A program made the position numbers and the translations under genes. From Putridiphycobacter roseus (GTDB lineage: Bacteria > Bacteroidota > Bacteroidia > Flavobacteriales_D > Crocinitomicaceae): a stretch of 64,000 nucleotides of DNA. The notes below the pieces were generated by a model. That model did not search any database. It saw only the letters and a program-made list of their open reading frames with translations, and was not told the origin of the DNA. Each line of letters starts with the position of its first letter. Positions within the stretch are counted from its first letter, which is position 1. Shown in pieces: positions 1 through 9,462 of the stretch. The stretch covers positions 248,001-312,000 of the forward strand of contig NZ_QKSB01000001.1 in NCBI RefSeq assembly GCF_003234935.1, read 5' to 3'.

Positions 1-627
1 ACTACTACGACACACAAAACATTGAGAGGACCAAGAGGTGGTGTTATCATGATGAGAAATGACTTTGAAAATCCTTGGGGAATAAAAACACCAAAGGGTG
101 AGCTTAGAAAAATGAGCGCACTTCTAGATAGCGGTGTATTTCCTGGTACACAAGGTGGACCATTGGAACATTTAATCGCCGCAAAAGCGGTTGCCTTTGG
201 AGAAGCTTTAAAGCCTGCTTTTAAAACCTACCAAGAACAAGTGATTAAAAACGCTAAAGTGATGGCACAAGGATTAGTCGATCTTGGTTTTGACATCATC
301 TCTGGCGGGACAGACAACCATTCTATGTTGATTGACTTACGTTCCAAAAATATTACCGGAAAAGCAGCAGAAATTGCCTTAGGTAAGGCTGATATTACTG
401 TAAATAAAAACATGGTGCCATTTGACGACAAGTCTCCTTTTGTAACGTCGGGTATTAGAATAGGAACACCTGCAGTCACCACTAGAGGACTTAAAGAAAA
501 TGACATTCAAAAAATTGTTGCATTAATCGACCAAGTCATTAACAACCACGAAAACGAAGCGGAATTAGCAAACATTAAAGTAGCTGTAAAATCTTTAATG
601 ACTAAATTTCCAATTTACGCTTGGTAA
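1..627 (+). CDS. glyA: Serine hydroxymethyltransferase, C-terminal part
   Basis: This is the 3' part of a PLP enzyme that interconverts serine and glycine while loading one-carbon units onto tetrahydrofolate in the cytoplasm. The reading frame is open from base 1. The first codons give [14 protein letters not shown], the family signature around the lysine that binds PLP. Further on come [16 protein letters not shown] and [14 protein letters not shown], both typical of SHMT. The N-terminal half lies before the window, so the true start is not visible; the TTG at 22 is internal. The protein ends in PIYAW-stop, and the next gene, on the other strand, ends only 4 bases away. Confidence 0.97.
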   Translation, partial: TTTTHKTLRGPRGGVIMMRNDFENPWGIKTPKGELRKMSALLDSGVFPGTQGGPLEHLIAAKAVAFGEALKPAFKTYQEQVIKNAKVMAQGLVDLGFDIISGGTDNHSMLIDLRSKNITGKAAEIALGKADITVNKNMVPFDDKSPFVTSGIRIGTPAVTTRGLKENDIQKIVALIDQVINNHENEAELANIKVAVKSLMTKFPIYAW

Positions 628-631
628 TTAA

Positions 632-2224
632 TCACACATTAATTACGTGAATTACTGGTTGCTCTATCATTTGATGGAATAAATGCTGTTGTATATCGTG
701 AATGATAGTTTCATTTTGGATGTGCATAAAAATATTATCATATCTTTCTTGAAATCCGCCGTTTGGATAAATACTATTTTTCAAACGGCTAAGTTGTTTT
801 AAGGATTTTTCATGATTTTTCTTTTCTGCCTGCATGAACTTTTTCTCCATTTTATCTAGTTGATTTTCCATTTTTTGAAATTCAGCCTCCACAAAACGTT
901 CCGCATTCGCGTCGATAGACATGGCTTTTGCCATCAACTTTTCTTTAAGACTAACCAAGTCTTCTTTTTCACTCGCCAAACTTAAAACATCACCTTGGTT
1001 TTTAAGCATGTAATCTTTTAACAAATCATCCAATGGCATCTTTAATTCCATGAGTGAATAACCAAACTCATTCATAGTATCGACTAGCTTTTCATTCATC
1101 AACAACACAGAATCCCTCACTTTTAGCAATGGAAAATCTACCTCGAATCCTTCAAAACTAGATTTTAATTGCAACCAATATGCAATTTCACCACCACCGC
1201 CTACATATACCAAATTTGGCAATACAGTTTCCTGATAAACCGGTCTTAATAGTGCATTGGGAGAAAACCTTTCAGGAGCGAGCTTAATCTCCTCTAATAA
1301 TTCATCTTCGGTTAATTTCTTTGTACCTATTGTAAAGTCATCTTCCTCTCTTTCGATTCTATCTCGCACTCCATTGGGTTGAATGTAGAACAAATTACAT
1401 GGTCGCACAAAAACCTGTTGGTGATAATCATTTTGTGAAAGGTATTCATTTGTTTCATTCACAGCATTTAATATCACACTGGAAGTAACTTCTGTCGAAA
1501 AAATGGAAACAGCTTCTTTTTTTAATGCTTGGTCATCTCCATCAATAATCACCAAACCATAGTCACCAAAGAATTCATTAATTAGCATTCTATTAGATGC
1601 GCCTAAGGTATTCGCTTTTTGATACGCGGATAAATATTGTTGTACCTTCCCTTTCAATTGTTCATCCCCAAATTTAGCGAAAACCTCATCAACAAAGGCA
1701 TCCATCCCTTTGGTTTCCAATCTTCCAACAATACTCCCTTTTTCGTTTGCATGATTCCATTCTACCTTATTACCAAACAAATGAAGATGATTAATTTCAT
1801 CAAAATCATGGTCTTCCGTTGCCATCCAAAAAACAGGTACCATATGTATATCCTCCTGCTGACTATTGACTTTCTTTGCCCAGTTAATTACTTCTAAAAT
1901 TTTATAAATCGTATACAAAGGTCCAGTACCTAAATTTAATTGATGCCCGGTAGTAACGGTAAACGTATTTTCATCTGTAATACGATCTATATTGTTTTTT
2001 GTCTCAATAGAAAGATTAAGTGTTTCATTTTGACGCTGCAACACATTTTGCAAAGTAATTCTTGCTTCTTGTGAAAATTGTCGGTTTTTTGCAGCCTGGA
2101 TAAGGTTTTCTTCAGAAAAAAAGTGGTTCACTAAAGGTTTTATAGTGGACTTTTCTGCTATTAAATCACGAATTAGAGGCGAAGAAAATTCGAGTTCAGC
2201 GAAAGAATACATTGGTTTTATCAT
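632..2224 (-). CDS. bshC: Bacillithiol biosynthesis cysteine-adding enzyme BshC
   Basis: The 530-residue protein matches BshC, the putative ligase that adds cysteine to glucosamine-malate in the last step of bacillithiol synthesis. Visible family features are an N-terminal block with TTGHQLNLGTGP near residues 91-102, a glycine-rich YVGGGGEIAYW segment near residue 340, and a long charged, lysine-rich coiled coil at about 415-490. The length is normal for the family. It stands alone, converging on glyA, and its start (MIKPMY) is 19 bases from the DUF2752 gene on the same strand. A second ATG lies four codons downstream. Bacillithiol is the usual low-molecular-weight thiol in Flavobacteriia, so the gene fits the organism. 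Confidence 0.92.
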   Translation of the reverse strand: MIKPMYSFAELEFSSPLIRDLIAEKSTIKPLVNHFFSEENLIQAAKNRQFSQEARITLQNVLQRQNETLNLSIETKNNIDRITDENTFTVTTGHQLNLGTGPLYTIYKILEVINWAKKVNSQQEDIHMVPVFWMATEDHDFDEINHLHLFGNKVEWNHANEKGSIVGRLETKGMDAFVDEVFAKFGDEQLKGKVQQYLSAYQKANTLGASNRMLINEFFGDYGLVIIDGDDQALKKEAVSIFSTEVTSSVILNAVNETNEYLSQNDYHQQVFVRPCNLFYIQPNGVRDRIEREEDDFTIGTKKLTEDELLEEIKLAPERFSPNALLRPVYQETVLPNLVYVGGGGEIAYWLQLKSSFEGFEVDFPLLKVRDSVLLMNEKLVDTMNEFGYSLMELKMPLDDLLKDYMLKNQGDVLSLASEKEDLVSLKEKLMAKAMSIDANAERFVEAEFQKMENQLDKMEKKFMQAEKKNHEKSLKQLSRLKNSIYPNGGFQERYDNIFMHIQNETIIHDIQQHLFHQMIEQPVIHVINV

Positions 2225-2242
2225 GTGACAAAATTAATTCTT

Positions 2243-2503
2243 TTAAATGAAATTTAGCACAAAATTTAAAATCATCAGAGCAACAACAATAGAAAATAGA
2301 ATTACAATGATACTGGCACCTTTTTGAAACTTAAACTTCAAATGTAGCAAGGTAAAAACACCAAGTATAATCAAAGGAATTGCTGCAGGAAACAGCTGAA
2401 TACTCTGTAAGATTTCTCCTTTAAACAACAAGTGAATAGCACGCTGAAAACCACACCCAAAGCAGGTTACGCCAAAATGCTCTTTAAAACTACAAGCAAT
2501 CAA
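2243..2503 (-). CDS. DUF2752 small membrane protein
   Basis: An 86-residue protein with the DUF2752 hallmark CFGCGFQRA at about residues 14-22, followed by two hydrophobic segments (about 40-56 and 64-85). No biochemical role is established for the family. The only available start is TTG at 2503, directly after the TAA stop of the upstream DUF4190-like gene and in the same reading frame. There is no ATG before the conserved motif, so translation probably depends on coupling to the upstream gene. Family membership is well supported; the function is unknown. Confidence 0.8.
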   Translation of the reverse strand: MIACSFKEHFGVTCFGCGFQRAIHLLFKGEILQSIQLFPAAIPLIILGVFTLLHLKFKFQKGASIIVILFSIVVALMILNFVLNFI

Positions 2504-2854
2504 TTATCTTAAAAATGAATTGTAATAAGTAGCATTTGAAGCCAGAAATAAGATAACACCAATGAGGTATATAAAAAATAAAGCAGATAAAGAAACTCCA
2601 ATAATAGCACAAACTTTTCCTGCTTTTGAATTCTTATAAGAAACTTCATATGCCGTTGGATTTGTCAAATACATTTCCTTATCTTTTTTTGATAATACCA
2701 ACGCAATGATTCCTAATATTAGTCCTACCACCCCATACGCTATACAAGTGACTATTGATAAAATACCGAGAACCAAAACTGCAGTTGCGTTAGGTAAAGC
2801 TTTTGGTGCATTACTTTGAGATTCTAAAGAGTCAATGCTATCTAATTCATCCAT
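2504..2854 (-). CDS. DUF4190-like (CCC-motif type) membrane protein
   Basis: A 116-residue protein beginning MDELDSIDSLES, with two membrane hairpins: LPNATAVLVLGILSIV...VGLILGIIALVLS and, after a loop, VCAIIGVSLSALFFIYLIG. The LPNATAVLVLGILSIVTC segment resembles small Bacteroidota proteins named for a CCC motif; here the cysteine cluster is reduced to one cysteine (TCIAYG). I chose the ATG at 2854 because the frame open further upstream would run into the oppositely oriented cyclophilin gene and adds an odd hydrophobic N-terminus. It abuts the DUF2752 gene, and the pair probably forms one transcript. Function unknown. Confidence 0.75.
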   Translation of the reverse strand: MDELDSIDSLESQSNAPKALPNATAVLVLGILSIVTCIAYGVVGLILGIIALVLSKKDKEMYLTNPTAYEVSYKNSKAGKVCAIIGVSLSALFFIYLIGVILFLASNATYYNSFLR

Positions 2855-2946
2855 GGTGTTAAATTTAGAAAACAATGATAGCAATATTATTACAATTTGC
2901 ATAAAGCCTAGCCGATAAAAAATCATTAACCTTGTAAAAAAAAAAT

Positions 2947-3378
2947 ATGAAAGCAATAATACACACCAGCAAGGGAAAAATGGAGGCTGAACTTTACGCT
3001 AAGGAAACGCCAAAAACAGTAGATAATTTTGTCAAATTAGCAAAAAGTGGCTTTTACAATGGACTTACTTTTCACAGGGTACTTAACGACTTTGTAATAC
3101 AAGGAGGCTGCCCAAAAGGAGACGGTACTGGTGGACCAGGATATACAATCGATTGTGAAGTAGACGCAGAGAAACAATTCCATGATAGAGGGGTGCTTTC
3201 TATGGCTCATGCAGGTAGAAATACTGGTGGTTCGCAATTTTTTGTTTGCCACAGTAGAACAAACACCTCTCACCTAGATGGTAACCATACTTGTTTTGGT
3301 AAAGTAATTGAAGGTGTTGACACCATTGATGAAATCAGAGAAGGTGATTTAATTGAAAAAATAGAGATTGTTGCGTGA
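2947..3378 (+). CDS. Peptidyl-prolyl cis-trans isomerase, cyclophilin type
   Basis: A 143-residue single-domain cyclophilin that isomerises peptide bonds before proline. Motifs seen are [13 protein letters not shown] (about 42-54), GTGGPGYTI (60-68), GSQFFVCHS (95-103) and [11 protein letters not shown] (110-120). There is no signal peptide, so a cytoplasmic location is likely. The position of the cyclosporin-contacting tryptophan is histidine (GNHTCFG), as in many bacterial members. Its stop overlaps the GTG start of the acyltransferase, so the two genes are probably translated together. Confidence 0.93.
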   Translation: MKAIIHTSKGKMEAELYAKETPKTVDNFVKLAKSGFYNGLTFHRVLNDFVIQGGCPKGDGTGGPGYTIDCEVDAEKQFHDRGVLSMAHAGRNTGGSQFFVCHSRTNTSHLDGNHTCFGKVIEGVDTIDEIREGDLIEKIEIVA

Positions 3379-3923
3379 AACAATTCATAGGCAAACTAAT
3401 GATTAAAGCAATGGGGTGGGACATCCACCCCGAATTGCCACCAGAAATAAACAAATGTGTCCTCGTCATGGCACCCCACACGTCCAATTGGGACTTTTTT
3501 ATTGGCCATATGGCATTTTGGGGCATCTTTAAAGTAGACGTTAAATTCCTAATTAAGAAAGAACTTTACATTCCCCCTTTTAGTTGGTTCTTAAATTGGA
3601 TGGGAGGAATTCCGGTCGATAGAAAACAAAAAACAAACTTAACCGAAAAATTAAAAACACAATTCGACAACAGTAAACAATTAACATTAGTTGTTTCACC
3701 CGAAGGCACTCGGTCGTATAGTAAAAAATGGAAAAAAGGATTTTACTATATTGCCCAAGCAGCAAATGTTCCTATTGTCCTTGGATTTATAGACTACGCA
3801 ACAAAAACGGGTGGAATTATTCAAGTTTTTAAACCCACAAATAACATTGAAGCAGACATTGCTACGATAAAAGAAATTTATAAAAATTATTCTGGGAAAT
3901 ATCCAGAAAACGGCATCAAATAA
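3375..3923 (+). CDS. 1-acyl-sn-glycerol-3-phosphate acyltransferase family protein
   Basis: A 182-residue PlsC-like acyltransferase. The HX4D catalytic motif is H35-TSNW-D40, and the acceptor-binding SPEGTRS block lies near residue 112. Members transfer acyl chains to lysophosphatidic acid or to related lipids, including glycine and ornithine lipids; the exact substrate cannot be told here. The protein is shorter than canonical PlsC (about 240 residues) and lacks a clear N-terminal membrane anchor. The GTG start at 3375 is favoured by the 4-base overlap with the cyclophilin stop; an ATG eight codons downstream is an alternative. It converges on the hemerythrin gene with no spacer. Confidence 0.85.
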   Translation: MKQFIGKLMIKAMGWDIHPELPPEINKCVLVMAPHTSNWDFFIGHMAFWGIFKVDVKFLIKKELYIPPFSWFLNWMGGIPVDRKQKTNLTEKLKTQFDNSKQLTLVVSPEGTRSYSKKWKKGFYYIAQAANVPIVLGFIDYATKTGGIIQVFKPTNNIEADIATIKEIYKNYSGKYPENGIK

Positions 3924-4544
3924 CTAAAACTGATCCGCTATATATTGATGGATTTTCTCAATCAATAATTCATCTTCCACCAAACCATGAATGGTAAGGT
4001 CATTTTCAATAATGTTCAACTTTTCAAATAAAGCAACTGTCGATTGATGATTAGTTAAAGTAGGATCTTTATTAATTAAAACCTTTTGAATAACACTTAA
4101 TTCATCTGAAACATCATGATTGTGTGTCTCTAAAAAATGATTCAACACAAATACCTTCTCCTTTTCGACATAAGTGCCTTGTAACAACTTTTCCACAAAA
4201 TTGTATAACACCTTCTCTTCAAAATTGATATGAGTAGTTAATTCATTATAATAGTTTACCACAAAAGATTTTAGGGTTAAGGTCGTATCATTGATACCAA
4301 ATTCTTTTTGCACCTCTTTGACTAAGGATTCAATTTGTGGAAACCAAACATTCAAATATTCAGAGTGACTTTTCTTTAAATATTCTAACACCTCTTCCAA
4401 GGAAAATTGCTCAAAAGATTTAATGTCAAAATTTTCTGGATTTATAATTCCAGCGTACAATTCTTCAAAAAATTCTGGACTTAATCTATCCAAAGACTTA
4501 AACCTTAACTTTACTATATTTTTATAATCTTCACTCAAATACAT
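3924..4544 (-). CDS. Hemerythrin HHE domain protein (RIC/ScdA-like)
   Basis: A 206-residue helical protein with spaced histidines and glutamates resembling the di-iron domain of RIC (ScdA/YtfE) proteins, which help repair iron-sulfur clusters after oxidative or nitrosative damage. Likely ligands lie in KKSHSEYL, TTHINFEEKVLY, LETHNHDV and IHGLVEDELL. It lacks the N-terminal ScdA_N cysteine domain. It is monocistronic, starting in the AT-rich gap before 4678. The family call rests on motif spacing alone, so other hemerythrin-type roles such as oxygen or iron sensing remain possible. Confidence 0.7.
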   Translation of the reverse strand: MYLSEDYKNIVKLRFKSLDRLSPEFFEELYAGIINPENFDIKSFEQFSLEEVLEYLKKSHSEYLNVWFPQIESLVKEVQKEFGINDTTLTLKSFVVNYYNELTTHINFEEKVLYNFVEKLLQGTYVEKEKVFVLNHFLETHNHDVSDELSVIQKVLINKDPTLTNHQSTVALFEKLNIIENDLTIHGLVEDELLIEKIHQYIADQF

Positions 4545-4677
4545 GCTACAAAAATAAGAAAGTTTCCACTAACCATCCCTATAAATAATTACAATATTTA
4601 AATTCAATAATCAATTTATTTTCTCTGCTTATTATTAATAAATTTAATGTAAATTTAAAGCATAACACCAATATAAA

Positions 4678-5364
4678 ATGAAAGACAATAAACTAATCCC
4701 TCTAGGCCTTTTATTCTTTTTGTTTAGTTGCGGGCCTGCCAAGTTTGTGGAGCCTATTCCAGCCAAGCAATTAAGTGTCGGCGCTCACTTTGGCGGTCCC
4801 TTACTCAATTTAGGAGTACCTATCCCCATCCCATTGTCAGCAATAGAAATTGGATATGGCATAGACAGTAACACAACTGCTTTTACTAGCTTACATACCA
4901 CAGCTATACTATATGGAAATATTCAGATAGACGGTGGTGTCACATACAAATTCATGCAGCAGAAAAAATACATCCCTAACTTATCAGTAACCCCTGCATT
5001 CAATTTTATTTATAGTGTTTCTGAAAATACAGCAAAATTTTGGCCAGTCTTAGACTTAAACGCTTACTGGAATTATGGAAAAAGGAAAAACTATTTCTAC
5101 TTAGGGATTAATAATTATTTTGAATTAAGCAAAACAATGGCCAACAATCAAGCACAAGCACATCATTGGCTTATAAACCCACAAATAGGCCATGTATTAA
5201 AAGGAAAAAAAGGGAAAAGTCAACTTTCAATTGAGCTAAAATGGCTTGGTCCTAACCTAGACAATTCTTATGATTTTATACCTTATAGTACCTCCCTTTT
5301 TGGCAAAAACGGTGCATCAGGAGTCTTTATTGGCTATAGATATTTACTAAACTTTAAAAAATGA
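4678..5364 (+). CDS. Putative outer-membrane lipoprotein, beta-barrel-like
   Basis: A 228-residue secreted protein with a lipoprotein signal (hydrophobic stretch, then LFSCG, acylated Cys at about 18). The mature part is rich in alternating aromatic and polar residues (ITYKF, YFYLGINNYF, GVFIGYRYLLNF) and ends in an aromatic strand, as in small outer-membrane barrels. No named family recognised. It overlaps the following hydrolase gene by ATGA (5361-5364), so the two are one operon and probably act together at the envelope. Confidence 0.65.
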   Translation: MKDNKLIPLGLLFFLFSCGPAKFVEPIPAKQLSVGAHFGGPLLNLGVPIPIPLSAIEIGYGIDSNTTAFTSLHTTAILYGNIQIDGGVTYKFMQQKKYIPNLSVTPAFNFIYSVSENTAKFWPVLDLNAYWNYGKRKNYFYLGINNYFELSKTMANNQAQAHHWLINPQIGHVLKGKKGKSQLSIELKWLGPNLDNSYDFIPYSTSLFGKNGASGVFIGYRYLLNFKK

Positions 5365-6254
5365 ACCTAAAAAAAAATCTCCCCATATTAATCCTACTTT
5401 TTTTTGCCAGTTGTAAAAAACTAACGGTAGACCAGTTAGCCTTCCCTAGTTCTACGACAGAAAAATACGAACTCGAAAACTATGACGCAGGGGAGCAAAG
5501 TGTTCCTGCAGCATACGACATCCCCGTTTCAAACAGAACCATTTTAACCTTCACTTCCATAGACAAGTCTACAGGTGAAACATACAAAATATACGGTCTA
5601 TACATTGGTAACATCAATACTATTGCGCAAGACACCATCCTATTATATTGTCACGGACAATCTTTAAACATGGATATTTATTACCCAAGAACAAGGCTAC
5701 TCGCACATTTAAACGAAACAGTAAATCGGGGTGTATTAATGTTTGACTTTAGAGGTTATGGCATGTCAGAAGGAACACCAGATGAGGCTGGCTTGGCAGA
5801 AGATATGGATGCAGCTATTAATTGGCTAATAGCTAAAAACGCTAATCCATCTAATGTCATTTATTATGGTTACAGCTTAGGTTGCATCCCTGTAATTGAT
5901 CGCGCAGCCTACAGAACAGATTTTCAACCTAAAAAAATAATCTTAGAATCCCCCTTAGCCTCAGTCGAAAACCTAGCAAACTCATCTACAATAATCAACC
6001 TTCATCCAGCATTTATCAGTAATTTAAGATTTAACAACGCAGAAAAAATAAAAGATGTGAAAGTACCTTTACTTTGGATTCATGGTGTTGAAGATGATTA
6101 CATAGCGATAGAAAACGGAGAGTTAGTTTACCAAAACCACCAAGGCACCTATAAAAAAGCCATTCGCGTAGAAAACGCTAAACACGGGGATATTCCAAAA
6201 ATTATGGGCTACACAACCTACCTGGAAGCAATCCATAACTTCCTCTTAAATTAG
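5361..6254 (+). CDS. Lipoprotein alpha/beta hydrolase
   Basis: A 297-residue predicted lipoprotein (signal ending FFASC, Cys at about 18) with a complete serine hydrolase triad: nucleophile S172 in GYSLG, acid D245 or D246 in HGVEDDY, and H275 in NAKHGD. The FDFRGYGMSEG segment after the HGQS oxyanion region is typical of the BEM46/FrsA-like alpha/beta hydrolases. The substrate is unknown. It is translationally coupled to the upstream barrel-like lipoprotein. A weak inverted repeat (ACCTAA/TTAGGT, 6274-6290) follows the stop, but it has no U-tract. Confidence 0.8.
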   Translation: MNLKKNLPILILLFFASCKKLTVDQLAFPSSTTEKYELENYDAGEQSVPAAYDIPVSNRTILTFTSIDKSTGETYKIYGLYIGNINTIAQDTILLYCHGQSLNMDIYYPRTRLLAHLNETVNRGVLMFDFRGYGMSEGTPDEAGLAEDMDAAINWLIAKNANPSNVIYYGYSLGCIPVIDRAAYRTDFQPKKIILESPLASVENLANSSTIINLHPAFISNLRFNNAEKIKDVKVPLLWIHGVEDDYIAIENGELVYQNHQGTYKKAIRVENAKHGDIPKIMGYTTYLEAIHNFLLN

Positions 6255-6371
6255 CAAGTAGTCGGCATATAACACCTAACCACATTAGGTACTTTCTATT
6301 CAATATGAGTACATTCAAAAATTGTTTAAAAGTATCCATGTTTTGTGAACAAGTCTTAAATAATTTCTACC

Positions 6372-6379
6372 TAAATTTG
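6372..6379 (+). promoter_or_regulatory. Bacteroidota -7 box for carB
   Basis: TAAATTTG matches the Bacteroidota -7 consensus TAnnTTTG, 32 bases before the carB ATG. The nearest upstream TTG (6343-6345) is 26 bases away, longer than the usual spacing, so the -33 element is uncertain. Confidence 0.5.
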
Positions 6380-6411
6380 TGGCAATTTGAAAAAAAGTAA
6401 ACTCCCAAATT

Positions 6412-9228
6412 ATGCCAAGAGATAATAGCCTCAAATCGATTTTAATTATAGGAAGCGGACCAATAGTAATTGGACAAGCTTGTGAATTTGATTATTCAGG
6501 ATCACAAGCAGCAAGATCCTTAAGAGAAGAAGGAATTGAAGTAACTTTAATCAACAGTAATCCAGCGACGATTATGACAGATAGCGTGGTTGCTGATAAC
6601 ATTTATTTGGAACCACTAGAACCTGCTTCCATTGAAAAAATATTAAAGGAACATAAAATAGATGCTGTACTCCCTACTATGGGTGGCCAAACAGCACTAA
6701 ACCTAGCGATTAAATGTGATGAATTAGGATTATGGGAAGAATATGGCGTGAAAATTATTGGCGTAGATATTGCAGCCATTGAGATTACAGAAAACCGTGA
6801 AGCCTTTAAAAATTTAATGACGGAAATAGGTATTGGTATGGCACCACAAACTACCGCAAAATCATTTTTAGAAGGTAAAAAAGTTGCCCAAGAATATGGC
6901 TTCCCATTATGTATTAGAGCATCCTATACTTTAGGAGGTACAGGAGCCGCAGTAGTATACGACGAGGCTGACTTTGAAAAACACCTGACATCTGGCTTAC
7001 ACAAATCTCCTATCCACGAGGTAATGATTGATAAAGCTTTATTGGGATGGAAAGAGTACGAGTTAGAATTATTGAGAGATAATAATGACAATGTGGTAAT
7101 TATTTGTTCTATTGAGAATTTTGATCCTATGGGAGTTCATACAGGAGATTCTATTACAGTAGCACCAGCCATGACCTTGTCAGATACAACCTTTCAAAAA
7201 ATGAGAAATATGGCCATCAAAATGATGCGTGCCATTGGTAACTTTGCTGGCGGATGTAATGTTCAGTTTTCAGTAAGTAATGATGAAAAAGAAGAAATCA
7301 TTGCCATAGAAATTAACCCTAGGGTTTCTCGTTCTTCGGCATTAGCTTCAAAAGCGACTGGATACCCAATTGCCAAAATCGCTGCCAAATTAGCGATTGG
7401 ATATAACTTAGACGAATTAAAAAATCAGATTACAAAAACAACTTCGGCGCTATTTGAACCTACATTGGATTATGTAATTGTAAAAATACCGCGTTGGAAT
7501 TTCTCTAAATTCCCTGGAGCAGATGATAAATTAGGCCTCCAAATGAAATCAGTTGGAGAGGTAATGGGGATTGGTAGAACATTCCAAGAAGCACTGCAAA
7601 AAGCTTGTCAATCACTTGAAATCGGAAGAAACGGATTGGGAGCAGATGGTAAAGAAATAACCGATCAAAATAAAATCTTAAATAGTTTAGAATTCCCAAG
7701 TTGGGATCGTTTATTTCACATTTACGACGCCATTAAATTAGGTATACCATTTAAAACAATTAAAGAAAAGACAAAGATTGACAATTGGTTCTTAAGACAA
7801 ATTGAAGAGATGATTAATCTTGAAAAAGACATCAGTAAATTTTCAATTGAAAATATCAACAGAGATATTTTATTTGAAGCCAAACAAAAAGGCTATGCGG
7901 ATAGACAAATTGCACATCTATTAAGATGTCTTGAATCTGAAGTATATAAAAAGAGAGAAGAATTTAACATCAATAGAGTATATAAAATAGTAGATACTTG
8001 TGCTGCCGAATTCCCAGCACAAACACCATACTACTACTCTACCTTTGAATTAGAAAATGAATCTGTTGTATCTGACAAAAAGAAAATTGTTGTCCTAGGT
8101 TCTGGTCCAAACAGAATTGGACAAGGAATTGAATTTGATTATTCATGTGTCCACGGTGTTTTAGCCGCAAAAGAATGCGGTTATGAAACCATTATGATTA
8201 ATTGTAATCCTGAAACAGTTTCAACTGATTTTGATACGGCGGATAAACTATATTTTGAACCGGTATTTTGGGAACATATTTATGACATTATCCGACATGA
8301 AAAACCAGAAGGTGTTATTGTGCAATTGGGCGGACAAACAGCCTTAAAATTGGCAGAAAAACTAGAGCGATATGGCATTAAAATTATGGGGACTTCATTT
8401 GATGCCCTTGATTTAGCGGAAGACCGTGGTCGTTTCTCTGCGTTATTAGAAAAGAATAATATCCCATTTCCAAAATATGGCGTAGTAGAAAGCGCGGAAC
8501 AAGCGCTAGAATTAGCCAAAGATTTAGGCTATCCCTTATTAGTAAGACCTTCTTACGTATTAGGTGGACAGAAAATGAAGATTGTACTTAGCGACGTAGA
8601 ATTGGAGCATCATGTAGTGGACATTTTACATGAATTACCAGACAATCAAATATTATTAGATCACTTTTTGGGCGGTGCCATAGAAGCAGAAGCTGATGCA
8701 ATTTGTGATGGTGAAAATGTAAAAATAATCGGTGTGATGCAACACATTGAACCTGCAGGAATACATTCCGGTGACTCTTATGCAGTATTGCCACCCTATA
8801 ATTTAGGAGATTTCGTAATGGCACAAATTGAAGACATCACCAAAAAAATTGCCGTAGAACTACAAACAGTAGGTTTAATGAATATTCAGTTTGCCATAAA
8901 AGATGACATTGTGTATGTTATTGAAGCAAATCCAAGAGCATCTAGAACAGTTCCTTTTATTGCGAAAGCATACAAAGAGCCTTACGTAAATTACGCAACT
9001 AAAGTAATGTTAGGACACAATAAAGTAACTGATTTTGACTTTAAACCACACTTAGATGGATATGCGGTGAAAATCCCAGTATTCTCCTTCGATAAATTCC
9101 CGAATGTTAATAAAGAATTAGGACCTGAAATGAAATCTACAGGTGAAGCTATCCGTTTTATCAAGAGTTTAAAAGATCCTTTTTTCCAAGAAATTTATAG
9201 CGAAAGAAATTTATACTTGAGCAAATAA
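6412..9228 (+). CDS. carB: Carbamoyl-phosphate synthase large subunit, lacking the allosteric domain
   Basis: A 938-residue enzyme that makes carbamoyl phosphate for pyrimidines and arginine from bicarbonate, ATP and ammonia delivered by CarA. Two homologous ATP-grasp halves are visible, each starting with an N-terminal fold (ILIIGSGPIVIGQACEFDYSG, about 10-30, and VVLGSGPNRIGQGIEFDYS, about 562-580). Conserved ATP-site blocks include AIEINPRVSRSSAL and IEANPRASRTVPF. The E. coli protein has about 1073 residues, the last 130 or so forming the MGS-like domain for UMP and ornithine control. Here the protein ends shortly after the second ATP-grasp domain. carA is not adjacent. A close start-stop gap (3 bases) to the next gene suggests read-through transcription. 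Confidence 0.96.
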   Translation: MPRDNSLKSILIIGSGPIVIGQACEFDYSGSQAARSLREEGIEVTLINSNPATIMTDSVVADNIYLEPLEPASIEKILKEHKIDAVLPTMGGQTALNLAIKCDELGLWEEYGVKIIGVDIAAIEITENREAFKNLMTEIGIGMAPQTTAKSFLEGKKVAQEYGFPLCIRASYTLGGTGAAVVYDEADFEKHLTSGLHKSPIHEVMIDKALLGWKEYELELLRDNNDNVVIICSIENFDPMGVHTGDSITVAPAMTLSDTTFQKMRNMAIKMMRAIGNFAGGCNVQFSVSNDEKEEIIAIEINPRVSRSSALASKATGYPIAKIAAKLAIGYNLDELKNQITKTTSALFEPTLDYVIVKIPRWNFSKFPGADDKLGLQMKSVGEVMGIGRTFQEALQKACQSLEIGRNGLGADGKEITDQNKILNSLEFPSWDRLFHIYDAIKLGIPFKTIKEKTKIDNWFLRQIEEMINLEKDISKFSIENINRDILFEAKQKGYADRQIAHLLRCLESEVYKKREEFNINRVYKIVDTCAAEFPAQTPYYYSTFELENESVVSDKKKIVVLGSGPNRIGQGIEFDYSCVHGVLAAKECGYETIMINCNPETVSTDFDTADKLYFEPVFWEHIYDIIRHEKPEGVIVQLGGQTALKLAEKLERYGIKIMGTSFDALDLAEDRGRFSALLEKNNIPFPKYGVVESAEQALELAKDLGYPLLVRPSYVLGGQKMKIVLSDVELEHHVVDILHELPDNQILLDHFLGGAIEAEADAICDGENVKIIGVMQHIEPAGIHSGDSYAVLPPYNLGDFVMAQIEDITKKIAVELQTVGLMNIQFAIKDDIVYVIEANPRASRTVPFIAKAYKEPYVNYATKVMLGHNKVTDFDFKPHLDGYAVKIPVFSFDKFPNVNKELGPEMKSTGEAIRFIKSLKDPFFQEIYSERNLYLSK

Positions 9229-9231
9229 TTT

Positions 9232-9459
9232 GTGATTGGAATACGGCAAATATTAGTCATTATTGGTGTCATTGTTATCTTTCGTTTAATAGGAAAGGTA
9301 ATGATGGTTCGTCGTAATGTACAAGAAGATAAAAATGTAAAGGCTAACGCATCAAATACTAAGTCCAGCTTTGAAAATGTCGGAAAGACCAGCATTCACA
9401 AAGTGGATAAAAATAAAATTCGTGAATCGGAATATACTGATTTTGAAGAACTAGATTAA
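9232..9459 (+). CDS. DUF4834 family small membrane protein
   Basis: A 75-residue protein with one N-terminal membrane helix (about residues 5-20) and a charged tail ending ESEYTDFEELD, the pattern of DUF4834 in Bacteroidota. The role is unknown. GTG at 9232 is the start, 3 bases after the carB stop; it is followed by FkbM with only a 3-base gap. DUF4834 genes commonly precede yfhO-type genes in Flavobacteriia, which agrees with this layout. Confidence 0.72.
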   Translation: MIGIRQILVIIGVIVIFRLIGKVMMVRRNVQEDKNVKANASNTKSSFENVGKTSIHKVDKNKIRESEYTDFEELD

Positions 9460-9462
9460 AGG

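Noticed and set aside
2504..2956. Longer start for the DUF4190-like protein
   Set aside because: The extra 34 residues are a hydrophobic, atypical stretch and overlap the start of the cyclophilin gene on the other strand.
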